A stretch of 64,000 nt of DNA from Xanthostigma xanthostigma. Its lineage: Eukaryota > Arthropoda > Insecta > Raphidioptera > Raphidiidae. The position numbers and the translations under genes were made by a program. Positions within the stretch are counted from its first letter, which is position 1; each line of letters starts with the position of its first letter. The DNA lies in NCBI GenBank assembly GCA_963575645.1, contig OY754464.1, positions 47,730,192 through 47,794,191 of the forward strand, given 5' to 3'. The notes beneath the pieces were generated by a model, which saw nothing but the letters and a program-made list of their open reading frames with translations, was not told the origin of the DNA and did not search any database. Of this stretch, positions 45,978-57,805 are shown in pieces.

Positions 45978-47430
45978 TAACATATATGTAAATGCAAAGT
46001 TAATAAGACATACTTTGAATACAATAGACAAAAATATTTAATTTCAAAGTGGAATAATTTTTGAACAGATGCAGTAGAGGCACTGCAAGCAAAGTAGGCA
46101 GCGGTAATAGCAACCGGGCGCAGACTCTTCTAGTAGTGAGCCCCATTGTCTTGTAAATCGCTTTAATGATTGCGCAGGAGGGCTCAGCCTGAGTTCCTCG
46201 AGTGCGTTTAATCTCAACCCCTCGGCTTCACCGATCGCGCAGTGATGTAGTTGTTGCGGTACGAGCTGCGCGCAATTTCGCGTCTATATAATATCAAGAC
46301 ACGCGGCAATGTGTCAAGTCCAGTTCAACCTAAGAAAAAGAACTGGCGACGCAGTAGCCGTGCGTTATATTACACGAACCATTTGAAGCCACTTTTGATC
46401 CCATAAGTATAACTCAAAATATATTTAACATAAACACATGAAATTTGGTTTCTTTATTAAAGCCTATTTGATTAACTAGAACCCCGAATTTTATAAATAC
46501 AGCTCAAACGGTTATTGAGATGTTAACGGCTCAAAAAACGGCATTTTTATTACTGTCTGACTGACATATAGATCGAAAACCTAACCCACTTCCAGATGAC
46601 CTAGAATGTTGAAATTTGGCGTTCAGCTGGGTAATTGTATGTATACAAAGGAAAAAATCAGAAATCAGTGAATTTTTCAATTTTGAAATATTTTCCAAAC
46701 AATCGATTTTTATTAACACTTGGCGCCTTTCGAATTTGGCAGAATTCATCCCGACGACTATCCGCGCCTTTATATTTTACAAATCACTTTTGAATGATAA
46801 ATAATAATAATATTTTTTTTACAAAAACTATTTATGTCTCAACAAAAACATAAATGTGAAAATGGGAGCTAAGTTCAATATTAAGAAAATGCTTGGTTGT
46901 CGACTTCACCGACAAAAGAATGGGTGCCACGTTCTATAGATAATCCTGAAATTTATTTATAAGAACATACAACATTCTAAAATTTTAAAACACAATTTCT
47001 TGTTTTTTTCTGCTACAACGTTTGCTATTTAAAAATATAACTTCTTAAATTTGACCAGTCGAATTATTTATACAATGCAGACAACTTATAGGATAAATTG
47101 AAACTCATGCCAAATATCCTTACAGGTGAGATATATAGTTCATATTTTAGACGTACCCCTTTTAAAGCAGCTGGTTCTCACTTCGATTTCAGCAATGTTA
47201 AACATTTTTGACAGTTCCATTGTATAACAAGCTTCAGTTCTATTACGATTAAAATAAAGTCTGTTGGTAATATACTTATATATAGGTAATCGCTTGTGGA
47301 ATTTACTGTTGAATTGATAAGAACGCACAATTTTGTTTTTACTGCCCCTATTCTGCCGCTATTTTTGATGGTAAAACATTGATAAACAAAGATAACATAT
47401 AAAATATATATCGAAACAATAATGATGTTT
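45978..47430. other. Unassigned region, GC-richer part at 46080-46380
   Basis: The stretch 46080-46380 is richer in G and C, with TCTATATAATA near 46282 and a downstream CAGTTCAACC. It resembles a promoter or the 5' part of an LTR, but no partner or gene was found. The block 46550-46640 recalls dispersed insect repeats. Confidence 0.35.
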
Positions 47431-47497
47431 ACCGTAATCGAACACTGCGACTTTCAGCGTACGAGGCAGGCGCTATATCCATTCAGCTATTGTTTTA
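47431..47497 (-). pseudogene. tRNA-like relic
   Basis: On the minus strand TAGCTGAATGGATATAGCGC resembles a D arm with A box. CTGC and GCTG flank an anticodon-like loop CTCGTAC (CGT, threonine, if real), and GTTCGATTAC recalls a B box. T-stem pairing is poor. Confidence 0.4.
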
Positions 47498-48788
47498 GTT
47501 TGATTTACAACTGTTTTTAGGGTGAAGTACAATATAAAATAATAATATTGATACCATGGTGAATCGTGAAACTTCGGGATTGATGCCCCCGACACCGGCT
47601 AGTCGCTTTTATTTTTTTCGATGTTTAACCCTGTACCTATTATACCATGACAATGTTAGTGTTGAGCGTTGAAACGGTTTAGCAGACTACAGTCCTGCAA
47701 AGACAACGGGGTGTAGCCCTCATGAGCAGTATATTGCAGTATATTTAACAGCTCTTTTGTCGTTGACTATTTATACGTCCCGCACAATTGCGTTTACAAA
47801 TTTCGCCTACAATATTATTTTGTATTAATGTAATTGTCCGATGCCTGTACTTCAACACATCTGCACTGCACTTACGGTGTTTTAAATACACTTGACGCAA
47901 AACAACGAGTCGTATTCAGATGTAGAAATATTATAAAACAGGTTAGTGACAGGCGAAAGTTATATAACTGTTATTTTTACATGGAAATAACCTGTTTTTA
48001 TGAAAACCAAGCAAACTAGTCGCACTGCCAAATCCAGCTGGCAATAATATTTTTTAAACAATTGGCGTGATTAAAAACAAATTTTGAATTTGCATGCAAA
48101 TGATTTGAAATAAAATAATAAAAGGGCTCGAGTGAGATGAGCATAAATGCAGCTATTGGACAGTGCGCACATGTGAACATGGTGCCTACCTCTATTCTGT
48201 TGGTAGCCCGTTTTTGCGAGCAACCTTAACCTGTTAATTTTGATGTTGCAGTGCACGAGCACATTGTAAAAAACGACTCCCATCAGTTTTTTATAGCGTG
48301 TCAAAAACTAACTGTCGAGTGTCGGGAAGCACTTTCCGCCTAGTCAACTCTCCAAACGTTAACTCCGCTTAACTAACAGCAAGTGATGTTAATAAAAAGT
48401 TTTCAAAATATCAAAGTTTTATCCTTTTAAATTTTAAACACAGAATGAACGCGATAAAAATATTCTAAGGATTTCCTCGATTCCAAAATTATGGCTTTTC
48501 ACAAACATCTGGAAATTCAGCGTTATCAAGTGTGCAGAGATTGAAATGACAGTTTAATTGTACAATATCGGCAGCGGAGCCCGAGGTGTGAACAAACAGC
48601 CCCCGGGGTGTCCTCGATCGTCACATCATTATTCATCACATGTGCTGCACTTCCAGCTCTCATAACGACTATAACATTGCAGTTGAATCGAAACAGCTTG
48701 GCATTTTACTTATAAAACTTCGCTGACTTTAATGTTGATTTTCCATATAAAACGTAACCTTCACCTAATTGAATTAAATTTGGATAGA
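47498..48788. other. Unassigned region
   Basis: No gene or bounded element seen. Confidence 0.4.
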
Positions 48789-48862
48789 GGACAGTGTGGT
48801 GTAATGGTCAGTGTGCTGGTTGTTGGATCAGACTGTCGTGGGTTCGAATCCCACCTCTGCCT
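48789..48862 (+). tRNA. tRNA-like gene, best preserved in the window
   Basis: The A box TGGTGTAATGG and the B box GGTTCGAATCC both match consensus. The T arm is perfect (GTGGG, TTCGAAT, CCCAC). The acceptor ends GGACAGTG and CTCTGCC pair at six of seven positions with one bulged A. A run of seven T follows at 48866-48872, a normal RNA polymerase III terminator. The D stem is weak, and the anticodon arm (CTGG with TCAG) closes an eight-base loop in which GTT could be the anticodon. It is probably transcribable, but whether it makes a working tRNA is doubtful; it may be a SINE head. Confidence 0.6.
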
Positions 48863-49114
48863 TAATTTTTTTGTGATGTCGTTTAGACCCAAATTTGATA
48901 TTGTAACAAAACTGTTCTTTATGTGGTGGAGAATACTTATTTACACTTAAAAAAACGTTAACAAACACAAATAAAATAAGAATTCAAAGTCACTACTAAT
49001 AGTCTATGTACACAAAAACAATTCACTACTAAAAGTCCATATACACCAAAACACTATAAAAGTCGGTGAGTTTTTCTTACACATTTTTATTTATTATTGA
49101 ACTAATCATTTTTA

Positions 49115-49262
49115 TATTTTTTATTTTTTAGCTTAATTGTTATTCTGTAGAAAATCCACATCCGGACCGAAACGTTAATTAAATTGTAATTGAATGATTT
49201 GTTAATATATTGTCTGAAAAATTGGTCGATTTTTTATTCATTGAGGAGTAATCAGACTTTAA
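49115..49262 (+). repeat. Single arm of the hammerhead-like foldback family
   Basis: TTTTTAGCTTAATTG, TCCGGACCGAAACGTTAATT and GTCTGAAAAATTGGTCGAT occur in the same order as in the right arms of 13788-14413 and 21172-22130. No inverted partner is present, so the unit also exists alone. The CTGAAGA part has become CTGTAGA. Confidence 0.65.
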
Positions 49263-50799
49263 TCAAAGATTTGATTAGTCACTACTGCCACAAGCCGTGT
49301 GTTGTGTGTAACGTATGCGTATGTACCGACATCCGTACCGCAAAGTCAAAGCCGTCAAAGGTGTTGACTAAATCAGATAGATTCAGTGACCACTTCTAGC
49401 ATATGACAATGATAGGATGCTTATTTGTTTCAATGTGCTGACAGTACATGCAGCTCAAAGCCGAGCTAAATAACATGCTATAACTTGTTGATCAGGAGTT
49501 GCAGAGTGTATCTGATGATGACGTTTCATGTACTGCTTCTGAGCACAGAACAGCGCCTGAACGCAAGAAAGTTTGCCAAACAGAACACATACGAGTTTGT
49601 GATCTGCCAGGTACTGTTAAGCTTTAGCGTTATTGTGTAACCATTACATTATTTCCTAACATTAAATATTGATTTTATATGGAAAATATAATTCATTCTA
49701 AAATTATCAAGTACACATACTATATTTAATAATTTACTATATTAATCATTGTCTATCTACTCAATGTGCGGTGAGCGAAGGCAACAAAGCGTATCGAAAA
49801 TATATCTGCATCTCTTTTTTCGATGTAATTCCCTGATTTCTCCGATGATAGGATTGGTTGATGTACTTGCATTCAATCTGAATAAAGTATCTCTGTTTCA
49901 AAAACTTTGTTTTTTTCTATGACGTTAACATGGGCGTACCCAGCTTTTGGCCCAGGAGGGAGCAAATTAGAAATTTCTTAAGCCGGGTCCCCCATGCTTG
50001 TTTTTCCCTCCTTTTTACGCCAGTGCTTACGGCGTAAAAAAAAGACAGAAGTATATGTTTGCACCCTAATGGTTCGATTGCGATTTTATATCTATGCTCA
50101 GTATAGAATAAAAGTATGTGGAAGTAGGTACCTAAGATTTTGGTTGTTCTTCAGCTCTGCAGTCCTCATAGAGGAACCGACACTATATAATATAAGTGGG
50201 TGAATCGGCTAAACTGTTTATAGCACAGATATAATAACGTATAATAATACCCCAAACGATATACGGTGTATAACGGTGACAATGATATCAAACATGTATT
50301 ACATTCCGCGCGCGACTGTCGCGCCGCGTGCCGGACAAGCGCGTAACTATGTAATGGTACAATGCTCATCACTGCACACTTGATTCCCCACACTATATCC
50401 GTGTTAATATCGTATTTGTTATGTCTGGTGAATAAAAGCGACCGGGGTCGTAGCAGAGAACGTATTTCACAAACACCTTCACTTCCACCACACACTTCCA
50501 GAGAGAACGCTTTCTTCCGGCTTGTTTTTTTTAATTCGATCGCTGAGTCGGACAATTTGGATAGTACCCGACATGTATAGTTCCAAGAACGCTGTCCTCT
50601 GTCGGAGATGTTTCTTATATTAGAAAACATGTCCATACATTGACATATAGTCCGATTTTATCACAAGATTTTCTTGCCATTCGTTTCGACTTAATTCAGC
50701 TTAACTTAATCAGTAATCAAAGACGCTAATGACCCTGCCTGCTTTTTTTTATTGAAAATGTGCTCAGCTACTTAGGCTATATGCACATGATAAAATATA
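49263..50799. other. Unassigned region with a possible coding relic
   Basis: At 49492-49623 a 43-codon stretch reading VDQELQSVSDDDV and PERKKVCQTEHIRVCDL looks more protein-like than its surroundings and ends TAG. An upstream frame (49190-49399) contains CHKPCVVCNVCVC. They could be pieces of one dead transposon protein, but I cannot name the family. The stretch 50250-50640 is CpG-richer, without a supported identity. Confidence 0.3.
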
Positions 50800-51423
50800 T
50801 GGTAAGTATTGCGTAAGCGTGCCCCCTTGATGGGACGACTCTGGAATCTGTAGAAACTACTAGAAACAACAACAATGGAAAACAGGTAAAAAAAACACCC
50901 GACCTTTAGACAATCGCTTGCAGAGAACAATACATGTAAAGGAAGAAATCTCGATTCGTGGAGAACATTCTAGAGCGTGGACCGAAACTATAAAAGGCGA
51001 GCAGAGTGGGCAAGTCAAGTCAGTCAGTTATTCGAACTGTTCGTGAGTTGTGTTGATACAGTGCTTTGGCATTACGAAATAAATTATACTGTGGAAATAA
51101 ATTAACTTTAGTGAGTGCAATTTATATAAATCTGTTTAACATAAATAACTTTTTGTAAATACAAGTGTGAATCAGTTACTGTACTAGATAAACTTTGTGT
51201 TGTGTTCCTGTGATGTAAATATTTTGTATACATAATTTAGTGACTCTATATTCTCTGTTACTTTTATTTTATAATTTAGAACTATTAGTTTTGTTTCTGT
51301 TAACGTTATTATTTCTGTTAAGTTAAAGAAGTACACTTTCGTTTGTGTTTTTTACTGTTTTGTTAAAACAGTTATTATTGCAAATAAATAATTTCCGCCA
51401 CGGACGACAACAGTTTTGTTACA
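50800..51423 (+). mobile_element. LTR of a retrotransposon, probably solo
   Basis: It is related along its length to the solo LTR at 57208-57801. It has TATAAAAGGC at 50989-50998, a TCAGTCAGTTATTCG initiator-like region about 30 bp downstream, AATAAA motifs, and the end CAGTTTTGTTACA. Upstream of the TATA box, GAACATTCTAGA (50963-50974) resembles a heat-shock element. The 5' end is less certain (TGGTAAGTATT in place of TGTTACGTATT), no matching target duplication was found, and no primer-binding site or gag/pol follows. Confidence 0.75.
50989..50998 (+). promoter_or_regulatory. TATA box of the LTR promoter
   Basis: TATAAAAGGC, followed about 30 bp later by TCAGT. The equivalent site on the minus strand of the second LTR is at 57621-57631. 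It would drive the retroelement, not a host gene. Confidence 0.65.
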
Positions 51424-52430
51424 GTATTGTCATATTAGATTCTTAAGTAGAATATGGTTATAAGGTAAATATTAATATTGTCTATTATTAATTATTAAAA
51501 TATATAAATAGATATGTTTTTCACGTAAAAATTAGTTAAATTTTGTTTTTTAGGTTGGTGATGTCCAGGAACTGTAGCACTTTCACAACACAGTTGTCGT
51601 CAATTGAATTAGGTAATTGAGTTAGGTAAGTCGGCTATTTTTCTTTCAGCCCCGCCTGTTGAGTGTCTATAATCGTTATTTTTTGACGCATTCTATGTTC
51701 TATATAATATTATATTCTACTGAATTTCGTTAATTCAACTGCGTTTCACTTTTTGTATTATTAAAATTTTACAAAATATTTTTCGTTTTATTGTCCTCTT
51801 CTTTCCGGTAACGCATAGTCGAGATGCATCCCTGCCAATAATGTTTGTTATTAATTCTGTGCCATCCTCCTGTTGCAGTATTGTCGACTCTAATAAATAT
51901 TTGTCTGTTTGTCGTTGGTTGTATGACGAATTTTCACCCCCAGGACAAATTTCCACACAAACAAGCCGATGACACGTGACTTGCACTTCGTTCCCTAAAA
52001 TTATATTATCAGCTGCGATCATCAAATAAAACGGCTTTTATGACACTTCATGTAACAGGTCGTCATGGTTACTGTAATTTTTGCCCGATTTTAAATTCTG
52101 CGGTGCCATTTCTCGTATAAGATTCACTTTTAAAAGCGGTGCTTAAGTTTATAAGGACATTTGGGAGATCAAACGTAGAAAAAAGTATGTCCCTAGCCGC
52201 ATATACTGCGGGTAGTAGTATGACATAGGAAAGCACGCCGAATGTGCCAAAACTTCTATTCTGGTACAGTTTGTTACGCACCAACACATATAGATATATA
52301 CGAGTAGTATATAGCTACGCAGTGGATCTCACGTATTTTCAAATAATGCAGTCTTTTATAAATAGTCCGGTCGAAATAGTGGTAGGTTTACAATAATTTG
52401 CATAGAGCTGAAAATTGGTATATTTTTAGG
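51424..52430. other. Unassigned region
   Basis: No retroelement internal region, gene or bounded repeat was found. Confidence 0.4.
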
Positions 52431-52985
52431 TACATTATTACAAATGAAAATCAAAAGTGCCCACCGATCCTACATCTGCTAAAAAATTTATTCAAGGTCA
52501 GAGGTTAAATGCTGTATCGATTTTATGCACTTTTCTCGTAAACGGTAAATGTTATCTAAAAATAGGTCAGACAAAAGTTGTAGATCATGCAACTGTCTAC
52601 AAGAATTGTTCTTATACTTTTTTTCCTACGAATCACCATTCTTTTGAAATAGTGATTTCATACATCGAAAATACTAATATACATATTAACATTTAACGTT
52701 ATTTTTGATAAATACGTTCAAATAGACAGTTTGATCCCATATATCAGGAATAGTAATTCGTAGGAAAAAAAATATAAGAACAGGTAGGAAAAAAAATATA
52801 AGAACAGTTTTTGTAGACAATTACACATGATCTACAACTTTTGTCTTACCAATTTTTAGATAACATTTACCGTTTACGAGAAAAGTGCAAAAAATCGATA
52901 CTTTTGACCTTTGACCTTGAATAAATTTTGAAGCACATGTAGAATCGGTGGGAACTTTTGATATTTTATTTGTAATAGTGTACTT
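52431..52985. repeat. Foldback element of about 555 bp
   Basis: Arms 52431-52640 and 52758-52985 are inverted copies. Shared blocks are TATTACAAAT at the tips, TTATCTAAAAAT, CAAAAGTTGTAGATCATG and CTTTTCTCGTAAACGGTAAA. A 27-bp segment (AGGAAAAAAAATATAAGAAC) is tandemly duplicated in the right arm at about 52762-52810. The frame at 52457-52696 is arm sequence. Confidence 0.75.
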
Positions 52986-53110
52986 AAGACCTCTCTACCA
53001 ACTATGTGAAATACAGTAAATGAAATGTTTATTTTGACTGGACTAAGAGTGTCAAAAATTAAAATAGAGAGTTCTGAATGGTCACGAAGTAAGAATAAAT
53101 GAAACTTAAA

Positions 53111-54602
53111 TAGTGTTGTCAAGAATCGGTACTTTTAAGTATTTAGGGTACACGGTACTTTTATATCGAGTACCCGTTACTTTTACCCGGTACTTTAAGA
53201 TGCTGAGAACCGGCTCTAGGTATAACTAATACTGTATTATAGTAATACCTATAGCCGCCAGCCGGTATTCGTTACTTAATACCGATTGCATACTGCATAC
53301 ATAGGTATTAACGTATTGGTAGGTACATTATAGCACGTCGTTTAGGTACAATATGCAACCTCCCTTCATACAACAATGAAAACAATGTTATCTAATTGAA
53401 AGTTATGCAATTAATTAAGTTGAAACTTTATCATTTTTTGTGAGTAAAGCGAATTATTTTTTGTAGTATTTAAATAATATAATTTGCATATTGTATAATA
53501 TTAACCATTAACCAATGTCAATTTCGGATTGTGAATATCGAGTTTCTCTATAACGTTTTCTTTACAGACAATTTATACAGACATCCGTGAAAGAATTTTA
53601 TGATAATTCGAAAATTAAGTACAGACAATACAGATATCATATTTTATATTGTGTAGATGAGTGAAACTAAAACAAACTGACAGACAAAAAATCATGTACC
53701 TAAATGGCAGAATCCTATGAACCGTGCAAACTACAATTAGGTATTACGAACTTATAAATTACGAATTAAATTTTTTTTATAATTGCACTAATATGCCAGT
53801 TTTGTTTATTTGGTAGTTTGGAAAATTCCTAAAGTAATCAGTGTACGCATTTTATGTTGAACAAACTAAACAAAACTGTACTTATACACTGTCCTAGTGT
53901 CCTATAGTGTAAGAAATTCACTGATTCTACATTCTACAACGCAGTCGTGTCTATATTTTGAAACCGACCTGTATGTGTATAGTGTAGAATATGGATACTG
54001 TATCGTTTTGTTTTTTTTAGGATTATAAAATAATATGTATTATACTGAACCAAATAAATATAATTTCGTTATTAGTTTAATAGTTATGTGCAATCTACAG
54101 TAAGTAAATTCTTTTTTTATTCAAAATGTCGTGTTATATTTTTTTCCTACTTCTAAAGTTAGATACCTATTACAATTGCAGATACAGTGTCGTCATAAAA
54201 TTGTGACATGTAATAACAATTATGTACATATTTGAAAAAATAAATCTTATTTCTGTTTCTAACTCTAAGGGAAACCGGAAAATGGCTAAATATTATTAAG
54301 GGATTCTGATTTCTGAACTGCCTTAGGCGTCAGTTTGATACACCTCACCTACGTCGTACTGCATCTGTATTTTGTATCGCACTGTAGCGCATTGTATTTG
54401 TAAGTTTCATATAGCAGTGCCAGACGGCAGACGCCAGTGCATATTGTGTTTGTGTAAGTGTACACATAGAGCCGGATCTCTCGGTATTTGTACCTATTCA
54501 TACACGAAGTAACGGGTACTTTTTCAATTGAATACCCGGTACTTCGGATCTTGGTAAGTACCCGGTACTTAGTAACGGGTAGTTACATTACTGACATCTC
54601 TA
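53111..54602. mobile_element. hAT-type element, 1.49 kb
   Basis: The ends are TAGTGTTGTCA and, reversed, TAGAGATGTCA, which fit the hAT consensus TAGNGNTG. The 8-bp duplication AACTTAAA is perfect (53103-53110 and 54603-54610). Both subterminal regions carry many GGTACTT and TAACGGGTA motifs in both orientations, probably transposase-binding sites. The interior has no transposase frame. It interrupts a sequence that resumes after it with a Tigger-like end. Confidence 0.93.
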
Positions 54603-54610
54603 AACTTAAA

Positions 54611-57203
54611 TATACATGAGTGGATTATATTAGTCCCGAAAGGTTGAAAACACACGAGTTCTACTGTATTCCTAGTAGAGTTGCAATTAAATCTATCAAT
54701 GTTATGTTAAAAATGTTTATATGTATGGTTGCGCTGTTTCCTGCACCTTTTCACTCGGTAACTCGGAAATTTGTGACAAATTCAATATGATTATAGTATA
54801 CGTACTAACCTTTTACATCCGATTCTATACTATCGACAATTTTTTTGGCGCGAATTAGATTATTTTTTGTGAACGCAACCGACTTTGCACGGTTATTTCG
54901 TGCGGGTTCTTTTCACAATTTTTGTATTAATTTTTTAGGATCTTTGGTCGCTAAATAATTAATCAGAATATACCATTCATACAACAAAAAACAAAAAAAG
55001 TTTCGCCGATTGTATAGGGATATAGTAAGACATTAACATTTTTCCTCACAAATCATGTTTATAAATGTCATAACTTTTTATTTTCAAATTCTTTTTTCTA
55101 TAGCTTTATTTAATCAATTTAAATGGGCGCGATGATAAGCTTTCCATATAAGACTATATGCAAACAAAACTAAAATCATTATGACTTCTTATTTAGCTAG
55201 TGAATCGATTTAATTTTTTTTAGATAGCTTCAGAATTTAAAAAAATTGTCAGAGAGAGACATTTTTCAGTTTAGATCATTTTGAGAAGTCTCCATAGTCC
55301 GTGACATCCTTAGCGTTTATTCTATCAACAGTATAATTGTGTAGAAATAAGGTGTCTTAACTACCAGTTTGTTAAACCACCAGAAGAATAGAAATCTAAA
55401 AATGTGCCAAGTTTCGTTATAATCCCAAAGTCGAAAAATAAGATTTAGAAAATTGGAAAATAAGTAAATACATTGTCACCTTTTCAAGTTGTCAAGTAAA
55501 AGTGTTAACATAATACAAAAGTTGAAGAGCACTGAATTAAATTTATTTCAAAACATGTATTATGTTCCAAATTGCATTTTTTGGAATGATCCAATGGATT
55601 TGATTTTTGTCTTTTGGTTTCAATGAAAGTTTGCAATTACGTATTCTATTAAAGCTTGTACCTATTTTTAAATTGGATACACAATTTTGTATGAGAAGGC
55701 TCAGCAAAGCCTTTGGAAGTTATTTGGCTCCCCTTTAAGACGTCGCTCTTGAAACTTTTACCATTCCAACACCACAAGTGAGAAATGGTATTAATTTAGG
55801 TCAAAATTTTATATTATTTTTTCGTTTTTAAGCTTTCACGAGTCCAAAAAACACATCTTTGAAAAAGTCTGTGCGTCTGTGAACACGATACAGGTCAAAC
55901 GGAAGAGCGGATTGAAACCAAATTTTAGGAGGATGATATCTGCAAATATTCAGAGCTCTATAGTTTTTGGGGAAATCGGCGCACTCGCAGCAGGGATATA
56001 TACTATAACGCGTTGTTTTTTTTTTTTTAATATATAACGATGGTACACTTCATAACAGTTTATTATTCTATTTTTTTGAGAAGAAAATTTTGTAAAAACA
56101 TGTTTTCCAAACTTCATAGGTGCGGAACAATTTTGAAAATAAAAAAAATCAGCTGTTCTTTTGTTCTGTAGATCTGTCAGAAAAAAAATTGTAAGCATGC
56201 TTTGATTAATTTTTACATGACGTGGAACCTACTTTGTAAGTAACCATGCCAACGAATATATCATATTTTATACTAGCCATTGCCCGCGTCACCGCACGCT
56301 ATATCAAAAATTTTATTTTTTTTTACTATACTATATCAAATGTCAAAATTGTTGGAATTGTCCCGTCACTTAATTGGCTGGAATTTTTTATCTGAATTGG
56401 ATAATCAGTAGTTTTGTTTTCGAAATTTCCGTTACTATCCCGTCACTTCCAACATAAACCACGTTCCAATAATCCATTTCTCTCGCCGCGCAAAATACAA
56501 TATTTTCTAACCTGCGAAAAAATGTTATTAAACACTTTATCGGCTATAATTCGAGCTTTTCATAATTAAAAAATAAAATTGCACTTTTCCTCGCTTTAAT
56601 TACTGTAGGTATATTATTCATCACTCGGGGGAAGAAAGAGAAGGAGACAAATGTTGGCGCTCTTGACACCGTCTATTGTATTTTTTTTAACAATGCACGC
56701 ATGTGTATTATAAATTTATAAATAAAAAAGCTCTTTGGCCACTCGAAGATCTGCCGCTTTATGAGTTGTTCTCTCTGCGCTGCAGTACTTTGTGTACATT
56801 ATTATACATTTCATTGTAATATTATGCAATTGAGGAGACGTTAATATGACATGTAAACAACACCCGGGACACACAGGGTGACTTGAAAAGTTCGTCATAT
56901 AATATGCTCGATAATAATAACATCGTAACTTTCGTTACTCGACTGCACATATTCGTTGAGTCGTATTTGAATGCTGTACAAGCACTCACTGTGATGAAAA
57001 CATTATCCTCCACAGTCACGGTTATTGCGTGTAAAATTCAAGATGGCGAGTTTAAGACGCCATATTGCCAACATTAACGTTAGGAAAATCATTTGTTCGG
57101 GAACTGAAATTGAAGGGTTGACGAAAGAATTCCAATAGTATATAAATAACAGTCTTTTATATCTAAGATATCAACGATGTTACTATATAAGTAAGGAATA
57201 ATT
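54611..57203. other. Mostly unassigned region with two element ends
   Basis: A Tigger-like terminus (TTCTACTG followed by TA) lies at 54634-54666. A Helitron-like 3' end on the minus strand begins at 56273 (CTAGCCATTGCCCGCGTCAC). Text at 55850-55950 resembles dispersed insect repeats. At 56877-56896 GGTGACTTGAAAAGTTCGTC could be a mariner-type end. No gene was found. Confidence 0.4.
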
Positions 57204-57207
57204 ATAT

Positions 57208-57801
57208 TGTAACAAAACTGCTGTAGTCCGTGGAGGAAATTATTTATTTGCAAGAAGAATTGTTTAACAAAACGGTTAAACACACAAACGAAAGCGTACT
57301 TCTTTAACTTAACGAATAATAATGTTAACAGAAACAAAACTAGTAGTTCTAAATTATAAAATAAAAGACTAAGTAACAGAGAATAAAGAGTCACTAAATT
57401 ATGTACAAAGAAATATCTACAGCACCCAGGAACACAACACAAAGTTTATCAGCACACTTGTCTATTCACTACAAGTCATTTATTTAAAACCGGATTTATA
57501 TTTGCACTCACTAGAGTTAATTCATTTCCACAGATTAACTGAATTTATGTCGTAATGCTAGAGCACTGTGTCTACACAACGAACAGCTCCAATAACTGAC
57601 TGACCGACCTAACTCTGTTCGCCTTTTTATAGTTTTCGGTCTATTCGGGGCGAATCGAGATTTCCTTTCCTTTACACGCGTGCGGGTCTCCAAGGTCGGG
57701 TGCTCGCTACCTGCATCCATTGTTGTTGGCTGACCTTCGAGTATTGTATAGACTTTTCTAGAAACTCCCATAGGCGCATCACTGGGGGGAAATACGTAAC
57801 A
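57208..57801 (-). mobile_element. Solo LTR with ATAT target duplication
   Basis: On the minus strand it starts TGTTACGTATTTCCCCCCAG and ends CAGTTTTGTTACA, so the ends are TGT...ACA. ATAT lies on both sides (57204-57207 and 57802-57805), a 4-bp duplication common for Gypsy-type integration. It contains a TATA box (57621-57631), TCAGTCAGTTATT about 30 bp downstream, and a perfect TTCTAGAA dyad at 57756-57763. No internal region is present. Frames on the minus strand at 57089-57442 and 57535-57771 are LTR sequence. Confidence 0.9.
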
Positions 57802-57805
57802 ATAT

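Noticed and set aside
50960-51060. Promoter of a host heat-shock gene
   Set aside because: The TATA box and heat-shock-like dyad belong to an LTR that is repeated at 57208-57801, and no coding sequence follows.
50800-57801. A full-length LTR retrotransposon between the two LTRs
   Set aside because: The LTRs are in opposite orientation and have no gag or pol between them; other elements fill the interval.
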